Assembly: GCA_945787265.1 (NCBI GenBank)
Contig: CALZHS010000060.1
Coordinates: forward strand, 1-9,457
Length of the DNA: 9,457 nt
Source of the DNA: an uncultured Gammaproteobacteria bacterium
Lineage (GTDB): Bacteria > Pseudomonadota > Gammaproteobacteria > GCA-001735895
Reading direction: 5' to 3'
Numbering within the stretch: position 1 is the first letter of the stretch; every line of letters begins with the position of its first letter. The translations under genes were made by a program, and so were the position numbers. The notes below the pieces were generated by a model. The model saw nothing but the letters and a program-made list of their open reading frames with translations. It ran no database searches and was not told where the DNA came from. Of the stretch, positions 1 to 6,337 are shown one piece after another.

Positions 1-1562
1 GTCGGGCCCAGGTACTTGTCGCTGGTTTCGGGGTAGTCGAGCGTGTAATGCAGGCCGCGACTCTCCTTGCGCATCAATGCCGAACGGATGATCAGGTCGG
101 CGACCACAACCAGGTTACGCAGCTCCAGCAGGTCAGGGGATACCTTGTAATTGCCGTAATACTCGTTGATTTCACTTTTCAGCAGGTCGGTACGATGCAG
201 GGCACGCTCGAGGCGCTTGTTGGTGCGCACGATACCGACGTAATCCCACATGAAGCGTCGCAATTCATCCCAGTTATGCGCCACGACGATGTCTTCATCC
301 GAATCGGTAACCTGGGATTCATCCCAGCGCTTAAGTTCAGGCATGGCGGCACCGGTATCGATTTCGGCGGCAATTTTTTGCGCCGCGGCCCGGGAAAACA
401 CCAGGCATTCGAGCAGGGAATTACTGGCCATCCGGTTTGCACCGTGCAGTCCCGAGTAGGTAACCTCGCCGATGGCATAGAGATTATCCAGGTCCGTGCG
501 TCCATCAATATCAACCATCACGCCGCCGCAGGTGTAGTGTGCTGCAGGAACGACCGGTATTGGCTGTCGGGTGATATCGATGTCATATTCGAGGCAGCGC
601 CGGTAAATGGCCGGAAAGTGTGATTTGATAAAAGCGCGGCTCTTATGACTGATATCGAGGAACACGCAGTCGATACCAAGGCGCTTAATTTCGTAATCGA
701 TTGCGCGCGCGACGGTATCGCGCGGGGCGAGTTCGGCGCGTTCATCGAAGCGCAGCATGAAGCGCTCCCCGTCGGGCAGCAATAACTTGCCCCCTTCGCC
801 GCGTACCGCCTCGGTAATCAGAAAAGTCCTGGCTTCGGGATGGTACAGACAGGTCGGGTGAAACTGGTTGAATTCCATATTGGCGACCCTGCATCCGGCT
901 CGCCAGGCCATTGCAATACCATCGCCGGTGGAGCCGTCAGGGTTACTGGTGTAGAGATATGCCTTGCTCGCGCCGCCGGTGGCCAGAACAAATTTATGCG
1001 CTTTGAATACATCGACATGCTGATCGGAACGATTGTAAGCATAAAGGCCAGTGCATTTACCTTCATTGCGAATCAGATCGATGGCGATGTGATCATGGAA
1101 AACTTTTATATTGCGTCTTTCGGCGATATGCGCTTGCAGAGTTTGCTGCATCGCCCTGCCAGTGGTATCGGCGACATGTACGACCCGGCGCTTGCTGTGC
1201 CCACCTTCGCGGGTCAAATGGTAGGCGCTGTCGATAATTTCGGGATTGTCCAGGGAAAACGGCATGCCGAGATCGGCTAGCCATTCGATGCATTCGGCAC
1301 CATTGGCGGTGACAAATTTAACCACCGATTCGTCGCATAAGCCTGCGCCGGCACCGATGGTGTCCCGGGTGTGTAAATCGACGCTGTCTTCAGGGTCTAG
1401 CACTGCGGATATTCCACCCTGGGCCCAGTAGCTCGAAGTCTGCTCAAGCGGTGTCTTGGCCAGAATTGCAATCTCGATCGATGGCGGCAAATGCAATGCC
1501 GCGGCCAGGCCTGCCGTACCGGATCCGATAATGACAACGTCGAACTTGTACTGATTACTCAT
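1..1562 (-). CDS. nadB: L-aspartate oxidase NadB (3' end cut by the window)
   Basis: FAD-dependent L-aspartate oxidase, which converts aspartate to iminoaspartate in the first step of de novo NAD synthesis in the cytoplasm. 520 codons are open from ATG (1562-1560) to the window edge with no stop. Visible features: the N-terminal dinucleotide-binding loop GSGTAGL (residues 13-19), FHPT in the middle, ELAPRD with Arg281, HYTCGG starting at His342, and HGANRMASNS with Arg377. Arg281, His342 and Arg377 correspond to E. coli Arg290, His351 and Arg386 with a constant offset of 9, so the enzyme looks active. The last codons seen (HYTLDYPE, then DKYLGP) match the extreme C-terminus of NadB, so only about 10-15 residues are missing. 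An AGAGA sequence (1574-1570) lies 7 nt before the start. The gene is divergent from rpoE, the classic nadB-rpoE neighbourhood. Long plus-strand reading frames across it are shadows. Confidence 0.97.
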   Translation of the reverse strand, partial: MSNQYKFDVVIIGSGTAGLAAALHLPPSIEIAILAKTPLEQTSSYWAQGGISAVLDPEDSVDLHTRDTIGAGAGLCDESVVKFVTANGAECIEWLADLGMPFSLDNPEIIDSAYHLTREGGHSKRRVVHVADTTGRAMQQTLQAHIAERRNIKVFHDHIAIDLIRNEGKCTGLYAYNRSDQHVDVFKAHKFVLATGGASKAYLYTSNPDGSTGDGIAMAWRAGCRVANMEFNQFHPTCLYHPEARTFLITEAVRGEGGKLLLPDGERFMLRFDERAELAPRDTVARAIDYEIKRLGIDCVFLDISHKSRAFIKSHFPAIYRRCLEYDIDITRQPIPVVPAAHYTCGGVMVDIDGRTDLDNLYAIGEVTYSGLHGANRMASNSLLECLVFSRAAAQKIAAEIDTGAAMPELKRWDESQVTDSDEDIVVAHNWDELRRFMWDYVGIVRTNKRLERALHRTDLLKSEINEYYGNYKVSPDLLELRNLVVVADLIIRSALMRKESRGLHYTLDYPETSDKYLGP

Positions 1563-1588
1563 AAGGCAATCTCTGACAATGGCCTGCC

Positions 1589-1615
1589 AGTATAGTGAAA
1601 TCCGGCACATCTCAA
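1589..1615 (-). promoter_or_regulatory. candidate sigma-70 promoter for nadB
   Basis: On the minus strand TATACT (1594-1589) is a good -10 element. It lies 27 nt upstream of the nadB ATG. The -35 is weak: TTGAGA (1615-1610) at 15 nt spacing, or TTTTGA (1617-1612) at 17 nt. This gives a short leader of about 20 nt containing the AGAGA ribosome-binding sequence. The assignment is from sequence only. Confidence 0.35.
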
Positions 1616-1630
1616 AACCCCGGAGTGGGC

Positions 1631-1658
1631 AGAACTTTTTGATATATAATCTGTCTCT
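1631..1658 (+). promoter_or_regulatory. candidate sigma-E/AlgU autoregulatory promoter of rpoE
   Basis: AGAACTT (1631-1637) followed by TTT, then a 15-nt spacer from 1638, then GTCTCT (1653-1658). The known sigma-E pattern is GGAACTT, about 15-16 nt, then GTCTAA/GTCTGA, so the -35 and the GTCT core match and the spacing is right. A sigma-70-like TATAAT (1645-1650) lies inside the spacer without a convincing -35, so two overlapping promoters are possible. The start of transcription would fall about 60 nt upstream of the rpoE ATG. Autoregulation of rpoE/algU is well known in E. coli and Pseudomonas; here it is inferred from the motif. Confidence 0.5.
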
Positions 1659-1722
1659 ATTGCCGGGATTGGAATATAAATTTCTGTTATCTCCTCAAAC
1701 TATAAATAAACCAGGGATATAA

Positions 1723-2298
1723 ATGGGGACTAATCTGCCTGATGCAGAGTTGGTGAAACGAGTTCAGGCCGGGGAGACCGACGCCTTTGATATCCTGGTG
1801 CAAAAGTATCAGCACAAGGTGATTAATCTGGTCGGCAGGTTTGTCTCGGATCCGGCGGAGTGCCAGGATATTTCACAGGATGCTTTCATCAAGGCGTATC
1901 GGGCGATCAACAATTTTAGGGGCGATAGCCAGTTTTATACCTGGCTTTACCGAATTGCCGCCAACACGGCTAAAAATCATCTTGCATCACGTGCGCGGAA
2001 GTCGCCCGGTTATGCGATTGATGTCGATGATGCCGAACATTTTGAGGGTGAATCAGGACTCAAGGAATTTGCCAATCCCGAGAGTCTATTGCTGACAGAT
2101 GAAATCAGGGCAACGATTTTCAGCGCGATTGAAAAATTACCCGATGATTTGAAGTCAGCGATAACCTTGCGTGAACTGGATGGTTTGAGCTATGAAGAGA
2201 TTGCAGAGGTGATGGATTGCCCGATTGGAACGGTTCGATCCAGAATATTTCGCGCCAGAGATGTAATCGATAAGGAACTTAGACCCCTGTTAGAGTGA
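1723..2298 (+). CDS. rpoE: RNA polymerase sigma-E factor (RpoE/AlgU)
   Basis: ECF-family sigma factor that directs RNA polymerase to envelope-stress promoters. The protein has 191 residues, the same length as E. coli RpoE. Region 2 spans about residues 20-92: DAFDILVQKY, then QDISQDAFIKAYRAINNF, then FYTWLYRIAANTAKN, which is close to the E. coli and Pseudomonas sequence at the -10 recognition helix. Region 4 spans about 130-186, with the helix-turn-helix LSYEEIAEVMDCPIGTVRSR (residues 155-174), which reads the GAACTT -35 element. The start is ATG 1723 with AGGGA (1713-1717) 5 nt upstream. It is first in the stress operon, with its anti-sigma factor 58 nt downstream. It is held inactive at the inner membrane by RseA and released by regulated proteolysis. 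No defect is seen. Confidence 0.98.
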   Translation: MGTNLPDAELVKRVQAGETDAFDILVQKYQHKVINLVGRFVSDPAECQDISQDAFIKAYRAINNFRGDSQFYTWLYRIAANTAKNHLASRARKSPGYAIDVDDAEHFEGESGLKEFANPESLLLTDEIRATIFSAIEKLPDDLKSAITLRELDGLSYEEIAEVMDCPIGTVRSRIFRARDVIDKELRPLLE

Positions 2299-2302
2299 CT
2301 AA
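2274..2302 (+). promoter_or_regulatory. possible second sigma-E-type promoter before rseA
   Basis: GGAACTT (2274-2280), a perfect sigma-E -35, is followed after 16 nt by GACTAA (2297-2302), one mismatch from GTCTAA. The -35 lies in the last codons of rpoE (the Lys-Glu-Leu codons) and the -10 straddles its stop. Transcription would start in the 58-nt gap ahead of rseA. It could raise anti-sigma factor when sigma-E is active. The AAG GAA CTT codons could produce the match by chance and the spacing is 1 nt longer than optimal. Confidence 0.3.
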
Positions 2303-2356
2303 GTAACAGAATTTATCATACATAATATGAACGATGGCTGAATACGAGACCAGGAA

Positions 2357-2980
2357 ATGACAGATCAAGACGAAAAATTATCGTTTCTTTTAGACGATCA
2401 TCCCGGCGAAAACGCCGATGCCAGCCTCGACGAGGTCATGGGTGACGTTAATTTGCAGTATCGTGCGCGGCGCTACCGGATGATTGGTGAGGTCATGCGA
2501 CATGAGTTACCGCAAGCGATTGATACCAACTTCCATGTCAACGTCATGGCGCAAATTCGAAATCAGGATTCGCCTGCAGTAGCCGTGGCGACAGCGCCGC
2601 AAACAACCACGGGAAATACCTCGTTCCTGAGCTGGAGCGGACTGAAACCTTTCGCTGGACTTGCTGTGGCGGCCAGTGTCGCGATTGTTACGGTTGCGCT
2701 GTGGCAGCCGCTCAAGCAGGAGGCGGGTCAGGGTGACACGGGCCTCGTTTCGGCCGATCAGCAAAAAATTCAGCAACTGGCCAGGCAACAGGTCCCGGGT
2801 GGCGTGGTCACGGCTTCAACCCAGGTGCAGCCACTCGGCATGCGCTGGAAAGTGGAGCGGGATATACCCGAGCTGCAACAAAAGCTGAATGCCTACCTGG
2901 TTACGCATACCGAGTACTCCAATTCGATGCAAAGTTTGATTCCTCAGGCCCGCGTTGCGGGATTCGATTCGCAGCAGTGA
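2357..2980 (+). CDS. rseA: anti-sigma-E factor RseA (MucA)
   Basis: Single-pass inner-membrane anti-sigma factor, 207 residues (E. coli RseA 216, Pseudomonas MucA about 194). The cytoplasmic N-terminal domain (about 1-65) carries an acidic start (LSFLLDD) and the family pattern YRMIGEVMRHEL (residues 40-51), which clamps the sigma factor. The transmembrane segment is about residues 97-116 (GLAVAASVAIVTVAL). The periplasmic part (117-207) is Gln-rich and ends with LNAYLVTHTEYSNS and IPQARVAGF, typical of the MucA C-terminus that binds RseB. Known relatives are cut in the periplasm by DegS/AlgW and then in the membrane by RseP. An AGGA sits only 1 nt before the ATG, too close for a normal Shine-Dalgarno, so translation initiation looks weak. 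The stop codon overlaps the GTG start of rseB (GTGA). Confidence 0.95.
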   Translation: MTDQDEKLSFLLDDHPGENADASLDEVMGDVNLQYRARRYRMIGEVMRHELPQAIDTNFHVNVMAQIRNQDSPAVAVATAPQTTTGNTSFLSWSGLKPFAGLAVAASVAIVTVALWQPLKQEAGQGDTGLVSADQQKIQQLARQQVPGGVVTASTQVQPLGMRWKVERDIPELQQKLNAYLVTHTEYSNSMQSLIPQARVAGFDSQQ

Positions 2981-3807
2981 CACGGGTAGCAAGTTTGACT
3001 AAATTATCGACGAGACTGCTTCCGATCCTGATATCTTCGCTGGTGAGCGTGCCGGCATTTGCCGATGCGGCGATGGACTGGGTTCAAAAAATGTCTGACT
3101 CGATGCGAAACCTGAATTACCAGGGTGACTTCGTTTACGTTTATGAAAACCAGCTTGAAAGCATGCAAATTTCGCACTACCGGGATGCGCATGGCGAAAA
3201 GGAACGACTGATTTCACTCAATGGCGAGGCCCGTGAAGTCATTCGCGATAATCAAAATCTGACCTGTATCTGGCCTTCAAGTCGCAAGGTGGTTGTTGAC
3301 CTGTCGCGCAAAAACAGGTTCTCACCGATATTTATTCCCGAGGATATTACCCGGCTGGAAAAATTCTATGAAATGAAGCTGCTGGGAAAAGACCGCGTTG
3401 CCAACATGGACGCCGTTGTCGTTCATATCGATCCGAAAGACAAGTACCGCTATGGCATGAAGTTCTGGATCAACGAGCATAACGGCTTGATGATGAAGTC
3501 AAACCTCATCAATGAAAACGGAGAGGTCGTTGAGAAGGTCATGTTTACGAGCCTGAAACTATTCAGCGGTGATGATAAGCCGGTAATCAACACGACGCCG
3601 CCAATCGGCGACAATTACACCGTACTGCGTTACCACAGTGGAGACAGCTCGAAATCGTTTGCGGCGGATAATTCGTGGCAGCTGGGGCGAACACCCGGCG
3701 GTTTCTGGCGCGAATCTGTGATGAAGCGCAAGGTTCCGGGTACCAAGCACTTCATGCACCAGATTTTTAATACCGACGGCCTGGACTCGCTTTCGATATT
3801 CATTTAA
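2977..3807 (+). CDS. rseB: RseB/MucB, truncated by an in-frame TAA
   Basis: Periplasmic regulator that binds the periplasmic part of RseA and shields it from DegS-type cleavage. The start is GTG 2977 inside a GTGA overlap with the rseA stop, suggesting translational coupling. A signal peptide covers residues 1-29 (SLVSVPAFA, then DAAMDW). The N-terminal LolA-like domain includes NYQGDFVYVYE, and KYRYGMKFWINEHNGLMMKS is strongly RseB-like. The C-terminal domain begins with GGFWRESVMKRKVPG. The reading frame stops after 276 residues at ...DSLSIFI-TAA. Pseudomonas MucB continues here as SVFIEP, so the TAA stands where Glu is expected (a GAA-to-TAA change fits). The next 51 codons, same frame, still encode the family C-terminus; without the stop the protein would be 328 residues (E. 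coli 318). The truncated product lacks the end of its C-terminal domain and may not fold or bind RseA. Confidence 0.9.
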   Translation: MTRVASLTKLSTRLLPILISSLVSVPAFADAAMDWVQKMSDSMRNLNYQGDFVYVYENQLESMQISHYRDAHGEKERLISLNGEAREVIRDNQNLTCIWPSSRKVVVDLSRKNRFSPIFIPEDITRLEKFYEMKLLGKDRVANMDAVVVHIDPKDKYRYGMKFWINEHNGLMMKSNLINENGEVVEKVMFTSLKLFSGDDKPVINTTPPIGDNYTVLRYHSGDSSKSFAADNSWQLGRTPGGFWRESVMKRKVPGTKHFMHQIFNTDGLDSLSIFI

Positions 3808-3963
3808 CGCCAGACCGTTGTCACCCACCATGGCGGCACGTCGATGGGCGCGGTTAACGCTTTTATCCGCATTCTCAATGATCACTCGGTAACCGCGATC
3901 GGCGAGGTGCCGGCGTTAACCGTAAAAGAGGTCGCCGAATCGGTATCCTATCGGCAGCAATAG
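3808..3963 (+). pseudogene. rseB: detached C-terminal part of rseB after the premature stop
   Basis: These 51 codons plus TAG are in the same frame as rseB and follow directly after TAA 3805-3807. They read as RQTVVTHHGGTSMGAVNAF, then IRILNDHSVTAIGEVPALTV, then KEVAESVSYRQQ and stop. The VTAIGEVPALTVKEVAESV stretch matches the end of MucB/RseB (VTVVGEVP followed by an ATA/TAxxxA-type helix). There is no other frame damage, so the lesion is a single codon. It has no start codon or ribosome-binding site of its own and would be expressed only by readthrough. Confidence 0.85.
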
Positions 3964-4018
3964 GTATGATTGGGTTGCCGATCGCGGGCGCGGCATACCG
4001 GCGCAACTTGCGGTCACG

Positions 4019-4047
4019 TTGAATAGAGATCAAAATCAGCTTATCTT
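4019..4047 (+). promoter_or_regulatory. candidate sigma-70 promoter ahead of rseC
   Basis: TTGAAT (4019-4024), a 17-nt spacer, then TATCTT (4042-4047); each hexamer matches 4 of 6 consensus bases at ideal spacing. It lies in the 108-nt gap between the natural rseB stop (3961-3963) and the rseC ATG, in an operon whose other gaps are mostly short. It could give rseC and mucD expression independent of sigma-E. Sequence evidence only. Confidence 0.3.
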
Positions 4048-4071
4048 TGAAAACGATTTAATCCTGCCCGA

Positions 4072-4524
4072 ATGATTATCGAAACAGCAATTGTCACCCG
4101 CCGCGATGGCAGACTGGTTGAACTGGAGTTGCAACGTAACTCTACCTGTGGCCAATGCGAGCTCAGTAAGGGCTGTGGTACCGGTGCCATTGGCCGTTTG
4201 CTCGGACATCGCAGCAAACCAATCCTGATAGAAACCGACCATCGACTGGAGCCCGGTGACCGACTGGAGCTTGGATTATCTGAATCCGCGCTGGTCAAGG
4301 CCAGCCTGACCATTTATGGTTTACCGCTACTGGGTATGGTCTGCGCGGGATTGCTGGCCACCCTGTTCGCAGCGTCAGAAATGATAGTCGCGCTGGCCGC
4401 GTGCGCCGGCTTTTTTGCGGGCTATAAATTTGCCACTTTTCTGGCCAGTACACTTGACGCTGGGCAGTTGCAACCCTATATCGTTGGTATTACCGTGAAC
4501 CCCGAACTGCAATCGAGGTCATAA
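4072..4524 (+). CDS. rseC: RseC/MucC family inner-membrane protein
   Basis: 150-residue protein of the RseC/MucC family (MucC is about the same length). The N-terminal cytoplasmic part has a Cys cluster in STCGQCELSKGCGTG: Cys26, Cys29 and Cys35 in a C-x2-C-x5-C arrangement that could hold metal or an iron-sulfur centre. It is followed by a charged stretch and two transmembrane segments at about residues 78-100 (LTIYGLPLLGMVCAGLL) and 103-124 (MIVALAACAGFFAGYKFATF). In E. coli RseC works with the Rsx complex in reducing oxidised SoxR and has a modest effect on sigma-E; the role here is inferred from family membership. The start is ATG 4072, which gives the canonical MIIETAIV N-terminus; no clear Shine-Dalgarno is visible. 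mucD follows 30 nt later. Confidence 0.93.
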   Translation: MIIETAIVTRRDGRLVELELQRNSTCGQCELSKGCGTGAIGRLLGHRSKPILIETDHRLEPGDRLELGLSESALVKASLTIYGLPLLGMVCAGLLATLFAASEMIVALAACAGFFAGYKFATFLASTLDAGQLQPYIVGITVNPELQSRS

Positions 4525-4554
4525 CACTGTATTTTTAATTTTCTGGAATTGTTA

Positions 4555-5970
4555 ATGAAATATCTAAGCAAACAAATTTATCAAATCATTTTTGCCGTTG
4601 TTTTAAGCACGCCGTTGATGGTCCAGGCTGCATTGCCCGATTTCACAAGAATTGTCGACCAGGCCAAGGACTCGGTGGTCAATATCAGTACCAAGTCAAA
4701 ACCCAAACCCTCCAGGTCCAGAGAATACGAAATTCCCGAGCTGCCTGAAGGATCGCCATTCGGAGAACTCTTCGAAAAGTTTTTTGATCGTGATGAATTC
4801 GATCGCAGGCGCCGTGACGCTCAATCCCTCGGTTCCGGATTTATCGTCTCAAAAGATGGTTATATTTTGACCAATCACCACGTGATTGAAGGCGCGGACG
4901 AAGTAATCGTGCGCATGTCGAACCGCCGGGAATTTGTCGCCAAAGTCATTGGTTCCGACGAGGCATCCGATGTCGCGGTGTTAAAGGTCGATGCCGACGA
5001 CCTGCCGGTACTCGAGTTTGGTGATTCGGACAAGCTCAAGGTCGGTGAGTGGGTGCTGGCGATCGGATCGCCTTTTGGATTCGACCATAGCGTTACCGCT
5101 GGAATCGTCAGCGCCAAGGGTCGCAGCCTGCCCAGTGACAATTATGTTCCCTTCATCCAGACCGACGTCGCGATAAATCCGGGAAATTCCGGTGGACCAC
5201 TGTTCAACCTGGATGGCGAGGTCATCGGCATTAACTCCCAGATATATAGCCGTACCGGTGGGTTCATGGGACTGTCTTTTGCGATCCCGATCGAAATGGC
5301 GGTTGACGTCGCCAACCAGATTAAAGAAACCGGTTCGGTATCCAGGGGCTGGCTCGGCGTATTGATTCAGGAAGTTACCCGTGAACTCGCGGAATCATTT
5401 GGCATGGACAGCCCGCACGGTGCCCTGGTTGCCAAGGTACTGGATGACAGTCCCGCTGCCCAGGCCGGGCTCGAAGTCGGCGATGTCATCGTCGAGTTCA
5501 ACGGCAAGAAAGTGATGCGCTCGAGTGGATTACCGCCTCTGGTCGGTCGGGCCACGGTTGGCGAGGAAGCGCGGGTTACGGTGATACGTGACAAGAAACG
5601 GCGCACCATCGGCGTTCAGATCGCCGAGCTGCCAACCGCGATAACCCAGGCTTCATTCACCCCGAAAGAAGACAAATCAAATGAGGGCTCCGCGCTTGGC
5701 ATGAAGGTTGAGGCCTTGAGCAGCGAAGCCGGCAAGCGACTTAAAATCGAAAATGGCGTGCAGGTTGTCGAAGTGGAAGAATACGGACCAGCCAGCGATG
5801 CTGGAATCCTGAAGGGTGACGTCATCACCATGATCGATAACCAGGAAATCGAATCGCTGGATGACTTTGCTGCGATCACCGACGAATTGAAATCGGGCAA
5901 GTCGGTGGCGCTTTTAGTGCAACGCCGAGCCGGACCGGTATTTCTCGCGATACGTCCGGAAGATTCTTAA
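4555..5970 (+). CDS. mucD: periplasmic serine protease/chaperone MucD (DegP/DegQ family)
   Basis: HtrA-family protease, 471 residues, that degrades misfolded envelope proteins and, in Pseudomonas, restrains AlgU activity. A signal peptide ends near residue 26 (VVLSTPLMVQA, then ALPDF). The trypsin-like domain has a complete triad: His109 in TNHHVIEG, Asp139 in SDVAVLKV and Ser212 in NPGNSGGPLF. A charged loop (about 50-90, with REYEIPELPEG and DRDEFDRRRRD) precedes the protease core and resembles the regulatory LA-loop region. PDZ1 is about 263-358 (SRGWLGVLIQ, SPAAQAGLEVGDVIVEFNG) and PDZ2 about 378-468 (GPASDAGILKGDVITMID). I chose ATG 4555 rather than TTG 4549: GGA (4545-4547) is 7 nt before the ATG and the protein then begins MKYLSK, as expected of a signal peptide. 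No truncation is seen. Confidence 0.95.
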   Translation: MKYLSKQIYQIIFAVVLSTPLMVQAALPDFTRIVDQAKDSVVNISTKSKPKPSRSREYEIPELPEGSPFGELFEKFFDRDEFDRRRRDAQSLGSGFIVSKDGYILTNHHVIEGADEVIVRMSNRREFVAKVIGSDEASDVAVLKVDADDLPVLEFGDSDKLKVGEWVLAIGSPFGFDHSVTAGIVSAKGRSLPSDNYVPFIQTDVAINPGNSGGPLFNLDGEVIGINSQIYSRTGGFMGLSFAIPIEMAVDVANQIKETGSVSRGWLGVLIQEVTRELAESFGMDSPHGALVAKVLDDSPAAQAGLEVGDVIVEFNGKKVMRSSGLPPLVGRATVGEEARVTVIRDKKRRTIGVQIAELPTAITQASFTPKEDKSNEGSALGMKVEALSSEAGKRLKIENGVQVVEVEEYGPASDAGILKGDVITMIDNQEIESLDDFAAITDELKSGKSVALLVQRRAGPVFLAIRPEDS

Positions 5971-5999
5971 GTTTCCAGCAGCTGACTGGCGCAGGCCGA

Positions 6000-6239
6000 T
6001 TGGAGCTTACTCTCTACTACCGTGAACAATGCCACCTGTGTGATGCGATGCGCAAAGCACTGGTGGTATTTGCCCGAAAAAACCCCTCGGTGAGCTGGAG
6101 GGAGCAGGATATTGACCGGGATACGGAACTCATCCGACGGTTTGACGCCCGGGTTCCGGTGCTGTGTTACGGGGATACCGAGATCTGCCACTTTTTTTTC
6201 GATGAATCGGCATTGATAGCGGTGATGGCTTTAGCGTAA
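6000..6239 (+). CDS. glutaredoxin-like thioredoxin-fold protein (DUF836 type)
   Basis: Small protein of 79 residues resembling the DUF836 glutaredoxin-like family often found next to lepA in gammaproteobacteria. It opens with a beta strand and the redox motif REQCHLCDAM, with Cys11 and Cys14 (C-H-L-C). A second strand follows (WREQDIDRD), then the cis-proline loop RVPVL (Pro53), and finally GDTEICHFFFDE. These are the landmarks of the thioredoxin fold; the natural substrate of the family is not established. The start is probably TTG 6000 with AGG (5993-5995) 4 nt upstream; no ATG or GTG in frame gives a protein that includes the first strand. It lies 29 nt after mucD and is probably cotranscribed. 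A role in cysteine redox state of envelope or translation proteins would be guesswork. Confidence 0.85.
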   Translation: MELTLYYREQCHLCDAMRKALVVFARKNPSVSWREQDIDRDTELIRRFDARVPVLCYGDTEICHFFFDESALIAVMALA

Positions 6240-6337
6240 ACTCACCGGGATTTTTCATCCAGGGCCAGATCTCTTATACGCTGGCAATCCACTTAGTTCG
6301 CAAAATCATCAAGCCGGGCAGGACGGTTACTATACTT

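Noticed and set aside
48..623. Plus-strand open frame of 191 codons antisense to nadB
   Set aside because: It lies codon-for-codon opposite the well-conserved nadB frame and has no recognisable protein features; it is a shadow.
840..1280. Plus-strand open frame of 146 codons antisense to nadB
   Set aside because: Same register as the previous shadow, fully inside nadB, with no ribosome-binding site and no family signature.
3559..3885. Minus-strand open frame across the broken rseB end, a possible reason for the stop codon
   Set aside because: The translation resembles no known protein, and the plus strand keeps RseB family residues on both sides of the stop.
3976..4007. Inverted repeats (TGCCG/CGGCA, GTTGC/GCAAC) after rseB as a terminator
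   Set aside because: Stems are only 5 bp, mutually exclusive, and not followed by a T-run; not an intrinsic terminator.
6264..6285. GCCAG/CTGGC inverted repeat between the glutaredoxin-like gene and lepA
   Set aside because: Five-bp stem with a 12-nt loop and no T-run; likely chance.
6331..6336. TATACT directly before the lepA start as a -10 element
   Set aside because: There is no -35 at a suitable distance, and transcription would start inside the coding sequence, after both candidate ATGs.
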